64,000 nt of DNA from Aphanomyces cochlioides (taxonomy: Eukaryota; Oomycota; Saprolegniomycetes; Saprolegniales; Verrucalvaceae), in the NCBI GenBank assembly GCA_019828595.1, contig JAHQRK010000010.1, forward strand, positions 744,001-808,000, read 5' to 3'. A model generated the notes under the pieces. That model was not told the DNA's origin. It saw nothing but the letters and a program-made list of their open reading frames with translations, and ran no database searches. A program made the translations under genes and the position numbers. This document shows positions 30,400 through 40,100 of the stretch, piece after piece (position 1 is the stretch's first letter; each line of letters starts with the position of its first letter).

Positions 30400-30879
30400 T
30401 TACGGGCTTCGATGCATGTCGATGTGCATGATTCCATCTTCGTCATATGGCTCTGACGTCTTCTTGAACCCCACACTCGAGTAAAACTTCTCCAAGTGGG
30501 CTTGAGCTCCAATGTCAATGCCCAAGTCTGGCCAATGGTTGCGGCACACATCGATGGCTTTCTCCATGAGGATGCGCGCTTGTCCAGAGCCACGAGCTTC
30601 GGGTGCGATAACAACACGGCCAATCATGGGATTGATTTGGTATTCGCCTTTGGTTTTTGGCGGCAGCACGCGGGCATAAGCTCGGATTGCGGTCGTCGAG
30701 TCGGTGCCGAGTACATGCAGGCACGCTTTGTCGAGGCCATCCAAATCTTGATAGATACACGTCTGCTCTACAATAAAAACTTTGGCGCGGAGTTCCATCA
30801 CATCGTAGAGCTCAAAGACCGTCAAATCTGTCAGCGGAATACCGCTGCGCCAAGAGAGAGCCGCCGAAATCGTTGCCAT
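30400..30879 (-). CDS. ElaA-like GNAT family N-acetyltransferase, intact copy 3
   Basis: An intact intronless frame of 159 residues, the usual length for the ElaA family of GNAT acetyltransferases. Motifs in order: SGIPLTDLTVFELYDVMELR, VFIVEQTCIYQDLDGLDKAC, AYARVLPP, then the acetyl-CoA-binding segment MIGRVVIAPEARGSGQARIL (about residues 85-104), GAQAHLEKFYSSVGFKKTSE and the end PYDEDGIMHIDMHRSP. The family transfers acetyl from acetyl-CoA to an amine; the natural acceptor is not known. Two broken relatives lie at 29579-30133 and 26970-27457 on the same strand, so this is the only one of the local trio likely to be functional. Confidence 0.9.
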   Translation of the reverse strand: MATISAALSWRSGIPLTDLTVFELYDVMELRAKVFIVEQTCIYQDLDGLDKACLHVLGTDSTTAIRAYARVLPPKTKGEYQINPMIGRVVIAPEARGSGQARILMEKAIDVCRNHWPDLGIDIGAQAHLEKFYSSVGFKKTSEPYDEDGIMHIDMHRSP

Positions 30880-31370
30880 CGAAATTTCCTCGGAATGACA
30901 ATACCACCACCAACATTCTCATCATGACTTGCAGTCTGATCCAGACGTGAAAAAGTCGTCTCAACAAGTCTGGACGGTCAGACTCGATGCACTGCAGAAG
31001 TTCCTCCTCCTCAGAGCTGTAGCTTGGTTGTTGCGCCCTCCTCTTGGTGCTGGGGATCGTGTCAAGTCTCGTTGAATCTCATCAATGCGACTACAAACTC
31101 TGGATCGATTTGTAAACAATTTTTCATGGATTTTCCACGGAAAAGTCTCAAAATGTGAATTTTCAATGAAAAAAGGTCAAAACACCTCCAAAAACAGGTT
31201 GAATTTTGGAAAATTTGCAGTTTTTCAAAACATTTTCACGAAATGTTTTGAAGAAGTCGTCCATATTGAAGTGCAAATCCAGTCTCATGAAGAACGGTTT
31301 CGGATTGGCTTATTTCAACCAATGAGCATCGAGTTCCGTCCAAGTGGTCATTTTCCAATATTGAACGAAC
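30880..31370. other. Divergent intergenic region (GNAT / thiolase)
   Basis: 490 bp between the divergent GNAT and thiolase genes; it should contain both promoters. The open frame from 31085 continues into thiolase exon 2 but lacks family similarity before the [14 protein letters not shown] region. It contains an A/T-rich stretch with repeated TTTTC/GAAAA motifs at 31120-31250. Confidence 0.5.
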
Positions 31371-32965
31371 ATGTCGAAGCGAATGAAGGTGCACGAGAAC
31401 AGAGGTATTCCATCCGCAGTAACGACCGGGAAGCTCATGCCTGGACAGAGGTTTGCATTGTTGGCGTGTCACGAACGCCTATCGGGTCACTCCAGGGCTC
31501 CCTGTCCTCCAAATCTGCCATTGAACTCGGAGCAATTGCGATCCAAAGTACAAATATCCGTGGTAACCGATTTTTGATGCATCTAATGATCTAGGTGCAT
31601 TGGAGCGCAGTGGAGTTGCAGCCGACCTTGTCGAAGAAGTATTCATGGGACACGTTCTCTCTGGCATGACAGGTCAAGGGCCAGCTCGTCAAGCAGCAAT
31701 GAAAGCTGGATTGCCAAACACTGTCCCATGCACAGCTGTCAACAAAGTCTGCTCATCGGGCATGAAAGGTAAAATTTCCCCTTGTGTTGTGATTTTCTTA
31801 TCGTCTCTGTTTAGCTGTGGTTTTTGCTAGCCAAGCTATCATGCTCGGATTGCGTGATGTCGTCATTGCTGGTGGCATGGAAAGCATGAGCAATACTCCA
31901 CACATGACCAATGCCATGCGTGGTGGTGCTCGCCTTGGCAATGTTACGTTTGTCGACGGTGTTCAACACGTACGAACGTAATCACAAAATTCATGATTGA
32001 CAATGACGATTAGGATGGACTCAATGATGCTTTCGACCGTGTTCCAATGGGTAATTTCGCCGAAGAAACTGCAGAGCGATACAATCTTTCTCGTGCCGAC
32101 CAAGATAATTACACGGCGCATTGCTATCACAAAGCAGTGGTATGTTAAAATCCCCTCGAAATATCTTGACTGAGGTCGCAGACCGCAACCAACGACGGCA
32201 AATTCAAAGCAGAAATTGTGCCGGTATCAGTGACGACAAAACGAGGTATGGAACGATGATGCTACCGAAAGGAATCTCACGCTGACGTAGGACAACCACC
32301 TGTTCTCATCGAAAGAGATGAAGAAACCTTTTCCAGACCGGTCACGTTTGATTCATTAAGCAAGCTTCGCCCATGCTTCAATCCAGCCACAAGTGTGACG
32401 GCAGGAAACGCCTCGCCTATCAATGATGGCGCAGCTGCTCTTGTACTCGTCAGCCGCGAAAAAGCAATTGAATTGGGCCTCGAAAAGAATATTTTGGCTA
32501 TCGTTCGCGGGTTTGACGATGCAGCTCACGATCCACATTGGTTCACTACTGCTCCTTCTCTGGCCATCCCCAAGGTGCGATTCGGTGTGTTTCGACTTTG
32601 TTTCGATAATTGAATAGGCTCTTCAACGCGCTGATGTGAGCATTGAGCAAGTCGACTTCTTTGAGATCAACGAAGCGTTTTCAGCTGTCGCTCTTGCAAA
32701 TGTGCAGATCCTCGGCCTCGACGTGAACAAAGTCAACGTTTACGGTGGCGCTGTTGCCTTGGGACATCCTTTGGGCTGCTCAGGAGCTCGTATCATTGTT
32801 ACACTCTGCTCTGTCCTAAATCAAGAAAATGGACGGTAAGCTTAAACTTTTCTGGATGCATTGGAAACTAATGACTGCCTAATGCATAGACTTGGAGTCG
32901 CAGCTGTGTGCAATGGCGGCGGTGGCGCATCGGCTATTGTGCTTGAACGACCTGTCAATGAATAA
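31371..32965 (+). CDS. Acetyl-CoA C-acetyltransferase (thiolase), 9 exons
   Basis: Exons 31371-31388, 31451-31547, 31595-31768, 31815-31969, 32014-32139, 32182-32245, 32291-32574, 32618-32835 and 32890-32965 join to 403 residues, the normal thiolase length. The enzyme condenses or cleaves acetoacetyl-CoA and acetyl-CoA (mevalonate, ketone-body or isoleucine pathways). Signatures: [20 protein letters not shown] at the start, acyl-enzyme Cys91 in [25 protein letters not shown], the oxyanion motif NEAFSAV, His356 in [17 protein letters not shown], and Cys386 in CNGGGGASA. The 18-nt first exon (MSKRMK) is chosen because it joins directly to the conserved start and gives full length. No mitochondrial or peroxisomal signal is evident in this model, suggesting a cytosolic enzyme. 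Convergent with the next gene; stop codons are 15 bp apart. Confidence 0.93.
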
Positions 32966-32980
32966 TCTATTTGATTTCAC

Positions 32981-33685
32981 TTAGTTTTCAAGTGGCTGCT
33001 CTGCTTCAAGTCGCGGTGGTTCTAAAGCAGGCTCGGCTTGCAATTCTTTGGCAGACGCAAGTGGCAAAGTTGACATTGGCGACTCAACTGCAACTGATTT
33101 TACAACTCGGACAAAGTCTGGATGTACTGTGAAGGCTCGTTGATACACTCGAAAATGCTGATAGAACGTTGTGGTCAAGTAAGAGACAATGGCTTGCACA
33201 TCTTGTAGAGTAAAGATAGCGACCGAGTTTTCGGCTGGGAGGTCTACGCTGTGTTTCTTTAGCAATTGCTTGAGGAGTCCGTAGTTGTCGACGAGAGTGG
33301 GCAGTGGCGGCGTCGTCCCGTGGTCAAACACTTGGTGCATGATCGCGATAAACAGTCCAAGCTTCTCAGCGCTGAATCGTGCTTCTTCCTTCGCAAAGAG
33401 AACATGGCAAAAAAAGAAGTCAATCCATGCACGACTGCGTGGATTGTCGTCATAGTGCTCGACATGGAGGAACGAGCAGAGCGATGTAATTGTTGCAGTC
33501 GGTGTTTGGTCGGCATTTAAAAGTGCTTCCACTTGTTCCTTCGAAAGGACACTCCACACCAATTCCCATCCAGGTGGATCCTTCGGTTCTTCTACTGGTG
33601 GTGGCACCGGCGACTCGACAACGACCTCCTTAGCTTCATCTTTCTTGCCCATCTTCTGAAGCGTCGTCGTCGAAACCGACTTCAA
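32981..33685 (-). CDS. CABCOCO1-like (C10orf107) ciliary protein
   Basis: A single frame of 234 residues. The core (about 45-200) is helical: LSKEQVEALLNADQ, WIDFFFCHVLFAKEEARFSA, IMHQVFDH and FTLQDVQAIVSYLTTTFYQH, followed by FRVYQRAF. From memory this order resembles CABCOCO1/C10orf107, a ciliary-associated calcium-binding coiled-coil protein (compare FTVEQAKAIIDYLKTSLFQH). A ciliary role would suit an organism with motile zoospores. The N-terminal segment is Pro/Glu-rich and the C-terminal tail is also disordered. Translation could instead start at the Met at 33652 (MGKKDEAKE). The gene is read towards the thiolase gene. The family call is tentative. Confidence 0.6.
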   Translation of the reverse strand: MKSVSTTTLQKMGKKDEAKEVVVESPVPPPVEEPKDPPGWELVWSVLSKEQVEALLNADQTPTATITSLCSFLHVEHYDDNPRSRAWIDFFFCHVLFAKEEARFSAEKLGLFIAIMHQVFDHGTTPPLPTLVDNYGLLKQLLKKHSVDLPAENSVAIFTLQDVQAIVSYLTTTFYQHFRVYQRAFTVHPDFVRVVKSVAVESPMSTLPLASAKELQAEPALEPPRLEAEQPLEN

Positions 33686-33737
33686 ATTTGAACGATCGCA
33701 GTAGTGTCAAAATGGAAGAGGGATGGAATTAAATCGG

Positions 33738-35294
33738 TTAATGCGAGTAAAGATCCGAGACGTCCGAGGAGACCGTGTTGGCATCCGTGATACGGTGGAC
33801 AAATTGCTCTGGAATGGGTCGTTCAATGTACTCTTCTGACGTCGCGCTCTCGGGGAAAGCCACGTTCATTTCTGAACTCTTGGACGTCACAAGTTGAGCA
33901 TCACGGCCTTCGTATGAGAGGTAGACCAAGCAGCCATCCGTCTTGTCAATCGCAACCGAAGGCACTACGACATCAAGTATCAGCCGAAAGCTCATATAGT
34001 GCGCTCAATACCCTTTTGCTTGCATTGGACTTGGACGTTCTTGCAGTTGACAATTTCAACCGAAGACACGGCGGCATCGAAGATCAATTTCGACTTGATG
34101 CACTTGTCAAAGGCGATCGTCTTGGCCTTGCCTTCAATCAAAATCGTGGCATTCACGCAGCCAAAGATGTACACCTACAATGACAAAGTCAGCACCACGT
34201 CAATTTCGTGGATCCGTTACTTGTTGCTTCAAGTTGACATCCTTGACAGTGAACACATCCTTCTGGTGAGCAACATACCAGTTGCCATTGCGCAATTCGC
34301 ACACAGGCTCCCCGGTTGGTTCTTGGACCTTGGCGGCAGCAGGCTTAGGAGCGGGAGCGGCCTTGGGCTGAGGAGCAGCACCGTCGGCCTTGTATTCAGC
34401 GCGCCAGGTTTGTTGATCTTTGGTTACTGTGCGCAAGCCAGCAGTCTTACCACTACTTTGGTCGATGGCTTTAATACCTAAACAAAAATTGAGCAATAGC
34501 AAATCATCCACATTTATACCGGCAAAGAGTGCGTTCATGCCAGTCGGCCCAGCAGGCTTAGCAGGAGCAGCAGCAGGGGCCGCAGCAGCAGCAGGGGCCG
34601 CAGCAGCAGCAGGTGCAGAACCAGAGGCAGAAAAATCTTCAACATTACCACCACGAGGGTTCCACGTTACGCCAGTTGTATGGTGTTCCTTCACGTACGC
34701 CATGAGTTCGGTGAGAAGCGCCTTGAAGGTTGTCACAAATTCAATTTGGTCAGGGGTGGATGTCTTGTATTGCACACGGATCTTGTTACCCCAGAAGTCA
34801 CCACCACCGATGTAGCTCTCAATATAAGACTTTGGAGCAGGCTCAATGACCAACCAACCGAGGGATTGGATGCCTTCATTAAGCATGTTTTGGTGGTTAG
34901 CGAATTCGCTGCGGTTGTCGCGCAGTTTATTGATTTCCGTCATGCAATCTTTAACTGGAGCAAGGAGTGATGCAACGGGACCAGCAGGCTTTTTGGACAA
35001 GCTGGCAGCAAGCAAGTAGTTGCGTTGGCCATCAAAAGCACGCTTGACAATCTCACCATACTTCTTCACTTCAGGTCCCAATTTGTCGGCAGCAGCAAGG
35101 AATGGCGTCAAATACGTCGAGACGTATTCGTCGTAGGCAACGATGCGAGGCGCAAGTTCAACGGCAGCAGGAGCACCGCCGCTCGACGAAGGTGCATCAC
35201 GAGCCGGCGTTGCAAAGCCCAAATGAGCTTCCAATTGAGCAATGCGGTCGTGAAGACGGTTGAGCATGTCTTGAAGAGGTTGTGTTTCAGACAT
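33738..35294 (-). CDS. CAP: Adenylyl cyclase-associated protein (CAP/Srv2), 4 exons
   Basis: Exons (minus) 35294-34520, 34477-34221, 34174-34012 and 33964-33738 join to 473 residues, the usual CAP length. CAP recycles actin by working with cofilin and exchanging nucleotide on G-actin. The N-terminal part has the oligomerisation helix (LQDMLNRLHDRIAQLEAHLG) and the helical-folded domain (AYDEYVSTYLTPFLAAADKL, GWLVIEPAPKSYIESYIGGG, FWGNKIRVQYK). A central Ala/Pro-rich linker follows. The C-terminal beta-helix CARP domain shows GEPVCELRNGNWYVAHQKD, VYIFGCVNATILIEGKAKTI, VNCKNVQVQC and PSVAIDKTDGCLVYLS. The linker region contains tandem AAAAAPA blocks. A foldback repeat at 35426-35653 lies about 130 bp upstream of the start and may overlap the promoter. 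Confidence 0.95.
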
Positions 35295-35425
35295 GATGAT
35301 GGTGATGGAACGCCTGCTGGGGGGTTTCAATCGGAGGAGAAAATGAAGGAAAGAGCCTCAGTCTTTCTTGCGTATCCGGATGCGATGCGACGACAACCCC
35401 AGTTTCCCGTACGCACACGTACTAA

Positions 35426-35653
35426 GTCAAGTGACACAAGTATTGAAATTTTATCCGGATATTTGCTTCTCCGTGTGGATCTGTTGACCAAGCTACAACA
35501 GTCAGATGTAGCTTGACAGATCCACACAGAGAAGCAAATATCCGGATAAAATTTCAAATCTGTTGACCAAGCTACAACAGTCAGATGTAGCTTGACAGAT
35601 CCACACAGAGAAGCAAACATCCGGATAAAATTTCAATACTTGTGTCACTTGAC
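35426..35653. mobile_element. Foldback/MITE-like element with duplicated core
   Basis: The 59-bp end 35426-35484 (starting GTCAAGTGACACAAGTATTG) is an almost perfect inverted copy of 35595-35653. Between them, a unit of 79 bp beginning TGTTGACCAAGCTACAACAG is present twice in direct orientation (35482-35560 and 35561 onward). Each unit holds a small hairpin (AGCTACA ... TGTAGCT) and the palindrome-like ATCCGGAT. No coding capacity and no clear target-site duplication are visible. The element sits in the 5' flank of the CAP gene. Confidence 0.8.
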
Positions 35654-36072
35654 GTACATCTTTGTATAAGATTCGTACATTACATGTATTGTACTCTATG
35701 TGTGCCGGATAAGCAGCATTCATTATGATTACGATCAACACTCCAAGAAAGTCGTGGACGCCCACAATACAAGCACAATTGACGCAAGGGAAAGCCCTAT
35801 AGGATTAGATCTCATATCGAATATCATTTAGATATGTTTTGGAGCAAACTTGGTTGGCTTAGAGTGATTTGCACGTCAATGAGAGTGTAAGTTATTTGTA
35901 TCATAGCTCGTCACATACTGCGTTTTCATTGGCTGTAATTATTTGTTTGAGCCAATCAAGGATAGGTGCAATATTCCGGATAATTGGAATTCGTCCGGAT
36001 AACCAAGGTAAAGAAGATGATACAAATATCAAGTGTATACGTTCGCATTTGGTTATCTCCCCTTGCGCCATC
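35654..36072. other. Intergenic region upstream of the TAZ gene
   Basis: About 420 bp. It contains two further TCCGGATAA-type sites (near 35702 and 35992) but no recognisable gene. The minus-strand ORF at 35502-35765 is a by-product of the adjacent foldback element. Confidence 0.45.
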
Positions 36073-36555
36073 ATGGCAACCCCTGAGGAGCAAAAGTTCC
36101 AAGCGTACAACGAAGCGCTATATCATGCATCAACGTGTCGTTTACCAGAGTGTACGGCCTTTCAAGGAAGATGTCAGAAAGTCCGCTCGTCGATCAACCA
36201 CTTTTTAAACTGCTATTCGCAGCGGCGACGCACGTCTCGAATTGACGAGATTGAAGAATGCAAACATTGCGCCAAGATCTTTGGTCTGCTTTGTTATCAC
36301 GCGAAAAACTGCACAACTGCAGAAAACTGCGTTGTGCATATGTGTGACTACTTGCGGCGAAAGATCGGCAATGCCCAGCAGAACAGTCAATCCAGAATGA
36401 GTTTTCCCCAAGAGACTCAATGGCCTGTTGAACGACGCATGGCAGAAGCAGAAGCAAATCGAGCCATGGCTATTGAAATGATCCGACACATTGTTCGTGT
36501 CAAACATGCCAACGGAGAAGAAATTCAAGGCTTATACACGAAGTATCTCTATTGA
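36073..36555 (+). CDS. Small TAZ-type zinc-finger protein
   Basis: An intronless frame of 160 residues from ATG 36073. About residues 10-95 fit the TAZ zinc-finger pattern of CBP/p300 proteins: HASTCRLPEC, CQKVRSSINHFLNC, ECKHCAKIFGLLCYHAKNC and NCVVHMCDYLRRKIG, supplying His-Cys3 clusters for three zinc sites. TAZ domains bind transcription-factor activation domains. Here the domain stands alone with a C-terminal helical part (about 120-150) and no acetyltransferase, bromodomain or BTB region, so it may act as a small adaptor or competitor in transcription. Stand-alone TAZ proteins are common in oomycetes as far as I recall. The closest upstream sequence has no TATA box that I can identify. 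Confidence 0.8.
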   Translation: MATPEEQKFQAYNEALYHASTCRLPECTAFQGRCQKVRSSINHFLNCYSQRRRTSRIDEIEECKHCAKIFGLLCYHAKNCTTAENCVVHMCDYLRRKIGNAQQNSQSRMSFPQETQWPVERRMAEAEANRAMAIEMIRHIVRVKHANGEEIQGLYTKYLY

Positions 36556-37187
36556 CGCAATGAATATCCACAATGCCCTTGCTTCCCCGTTCAGACGTAG
36601 CATCTCCCTCTCATCCAGCCCGGCGATAAGCCACCAAGTTATCCCTAGTCTTAAGAACACAAAATCTACGAATGTCCGTGTTAATTTACACAGAAAAACC
36701 TGAACTGCCTGTGCACAAGGTGGCAAGAGATCATTGCTTGTTAGCGAAGTCATTCTCCATGCGAGATGATGCCTGGGACTCACAAGCAAATATTCAGATG
36801 ACATAATATTAGCATAAATAGCAACATAGAGTACGCAAAATGCAATAAATAGCAGGACATGAAAGGGGGGAGTTGTTCAAGGCACGGTGGTTTGGCTCTT
36901 GGTAAGCCGATTTTGGACAACATGGTCTCTCTTTTACTTAATACATCAAATTCCACCTTGGGCAGAGGGACGAGATATTGGCCTTCAGTTTGTCTGCGAT
37001 CTTTTCAGCAGACAAATTTGTTTGCACTACAGAGCGGCTGTAGCTTCTTGCCCCACTCGGTTAAATAGTGTTCATGATAAACACTTGACACGCCATGGAA
37101 AGGTTACAGTCTCTTCATGCCAACAATTCATTTGGACGTGACTCATTGCATTCACCACATTCAAACCATCAACTGATTTGAAACACC
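36556..37187. other. Intergenic region
   Basis: 630 bp between the TAZ gene and the stop codon of the giant repeat gene. No gene, splice-supported exon or repeat is recognised; it should carry the 3' ends of both neighbours. Confidence 0.5.
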
Positions 37188-40100
37188 TCAATGGAACTCA
37201 AACAACGGTGCTTCGACGGCGTCCACGGCAGCGTCCACAATTGGTTCCGCCACCGATTCGACAACAGGCTCGGGAGTCTCGACGGCTTCGACTGGTTCAA
37301 CATCCGACACAGCCTCGGGTGGAGCTGTGACGGCGTCAACGACGGGTTCGACTACAGGTTCCGCTTCCACGACAGCGTCCACAACTGGCTCGACCACCGG
37401 TTCGGCTTCCACGACAACGTCCACAACTGGCTCGACCACCGGTTCTGCTTCCACGACAGCGTCCACAACTGGCTCGACTGCCGCTTCGACGGGAGCTTCC
37501 ACTGCAATTGCATCTTCAGTTGGCTCGGCCGCGGCTTCGACTACAGCTTCTGCGACTACCTCGGATGGTTCAGGTACCACGTCCGAGGCGGCTTCCACTG
37601 GTGGTTCCACCACAGGAGCTTCCACCGCGACCTCTGGCTCGGCCGTCTCCACCACTTCCGTCGTCGCACTTGGTTCCACAATGGTTTCGTCAGACGACGG
37701 TGCTTCGACGGCGTCCACGGCAGCGTCCACAATTGGTTCCGCCACCGATTCGACAACAGGCTCGGGAGTCTCGACGGCTTCGACTGGTTCAACATCCGAC
37801 ACAGCCTCGGATGGAGCTGTGACGGCGTCAACGACGGGTTCGACTACAGGTTCCGCTTCCACGACAACGTCCACAACTGGCTCGACCACCGGTTCGGCTT
37901 CCACGACAACGTCCACAACTGGCTCGACTGCCGCTTCGACGGGAGCTTCCACTGCAATTGCATCTTCAGTTGGCTCGGCCGCGGCTTCGACTACAGCTTC
38001 TGCGACTACCTCGGATGGTTCAGGTACCACGTCCGAGGCGGTTTCCACTGGTGGTTCCACCACAGGAGCTTCCACCGCGACCTCTGGCTCGGCCGTCTCC
38101 ACCACTTCCGTCGTCGCACTTGGTTCCACAATGGTTTCGTCAGACGACGGTGCTTCGACGGCGTCCACGGCAGCGTCCACAATTGGTTCCGCCACCGATT
38201 CGACAACAGGCTCGGGAGTCTCGACGGCTTCGACTGGTTCAACATCCGACACAGCCTCGGATGAAGCTGTGACGGCGTCAACGACGGGTTCGACTACAGG
38301 TTCCGCTTCCACGACAGCGTCCACAACTGGCTCGACCACCGGTTCTGCTTCCACGACAGCGTCCACAACTGGCTCGACTGCCGCTTCGACGGGAGCTTCC
38401 ACTGCAATTGCATCTTCAGTTGGCTCGGCCGCGGCTTCGACTACAGCTTCTGCGACTACCTCGGATGGTTCAGGTACCACGTCCGAGGCGGTTTCCACTG
38501 GTGGTTCCACCACAGGAGCTTCCACCGCGACCTCTGGCTCGGCCGTCTCCACCACTTCCGTCGTCGCACTTGGTTCCACAATGGTTTCGTCAGACGACGG
38601 TGCTTCGACGGCGTCCACGGCAGCGTCCACAATTGGTTCCGCCACCGATTCGACAACAGGCTCGGGAGTCTCGACGGCTTCGACTGGTTCAACATCCGAC
38701 ACAGCCTCGGATGGAGCTGTGACGGCGTCAACGACGGGTTCGACTACAGGTTCCGCTTCCACGACAGCGTCCACAACTGGCTCGACCACCGGTTCTGCTT
38801 CCACGACAGCGTCCACAACTGGCTCGACTGCCGCTTCGACGGGAGCTTCCACTGCAATTGCATCTTCAGTTGGCTCGGCCGCGGCTTCGACTACAGCTTC
38901 TGCGACTACCTCGGATGGTTCAGGTACCACGTCCGAGGCGGTTTCCACTGGTGGTTCCACCACAGGAGCTTCCACCGCGACCTCTGGCTCGGCCGTCTCC
39001 ACCACTTCCGTCGTCGCACTTGGTTCCACAATGGTTTCGTCAGACGACGGTGCTTCGACGGCGTCCACGGCAGCGTCCACAATTGGTTCCGCCACCGATT
39101 CGACAACAGGCTCGGGAGTCTCGACGGCTTCGACTGGTTCAACATCCGACACAGCCTCGGATGGAGCTGTGACGGCGTCAACGACGGGTTCGACTACAGG
39201 TTCTGCTTCCACGACAACGTCCACAACTGGCTCGACCACCGGTTCTGCTTCCACGACAGCGTCCACAACTGGCTCGACTGCCGCTTCGACGGGAGCTTCC
39301 ACTGCAATTGCATCTTCAGTTGGCTCGGCCGCGGCTTCGACTACAGCTTCTGCGACTACCTCGGATGGTTCAGGTACCACGTCCGAGGCGGCTTCCACTG
39401 GTGGTTCCACCACAGGAGCTTCCACCGCGACCTCTGGCTCGGCCGTCTCCACCACTTCCGTCGTCGCACTTGGTTCCACAATGGTTTCGTCAGACGACGG
39501 TGCTTCGACGGCGTCCACGGCAGCGTCCACAATTGGTTCCGCCACCGATTCGACAACAGGCTCGGGAGTCTCGACGGCTTCGACTGGTTCAACATCCGAC
39601 ACAGCCTCGGATGGAGCTGTGACGGCGTCAACGACGGGTTCGACTACAGGTTCCGCTTCCACGACAGCGTCCACAACTGGCTCGACTACAGGTTCCGCTT
39701 CCACGACAGCGTCCACAACTGGCTCGACCACCGGTTCTGCTTCCACGACAGCGTCCACAACTGGCTCGACTGCCGCTTCGACGGGAGCTTCCACTGCAAT
39801 TGCATCTTCAGTTGGCTCGGCCGCGGCTTCGACTACAGCTTCTGCGACTACCTCGGATGGTTCAGGTACCACGTCCGAGGCGGTTTCCACTGGTGGTTCC
39901 ACCACAGGAGCTTCCACCGCGACCTCTGGCTCGGCCGTCTCCACCACTTCCGTCGTCGCACTTGGTTCCACAATGGTTTCGTCAGACGACGGTGCTTCGA
40001 CGGCGTCCACGGCAGCGTCCACAATTGGTTCCGCCACCGATTCGACAACAGGCTCGGGAGTCTCGACGGCTTCGACTGGTTCAACATCCGACACAGCCTC

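Noticed and set aside
37191..38264. A 357-codon plus-strand ORF antisense to the giant repeat gene
   Set aside because: It arises only because the repeat lacks stops in that frame. It ends after two units and has no independent features.
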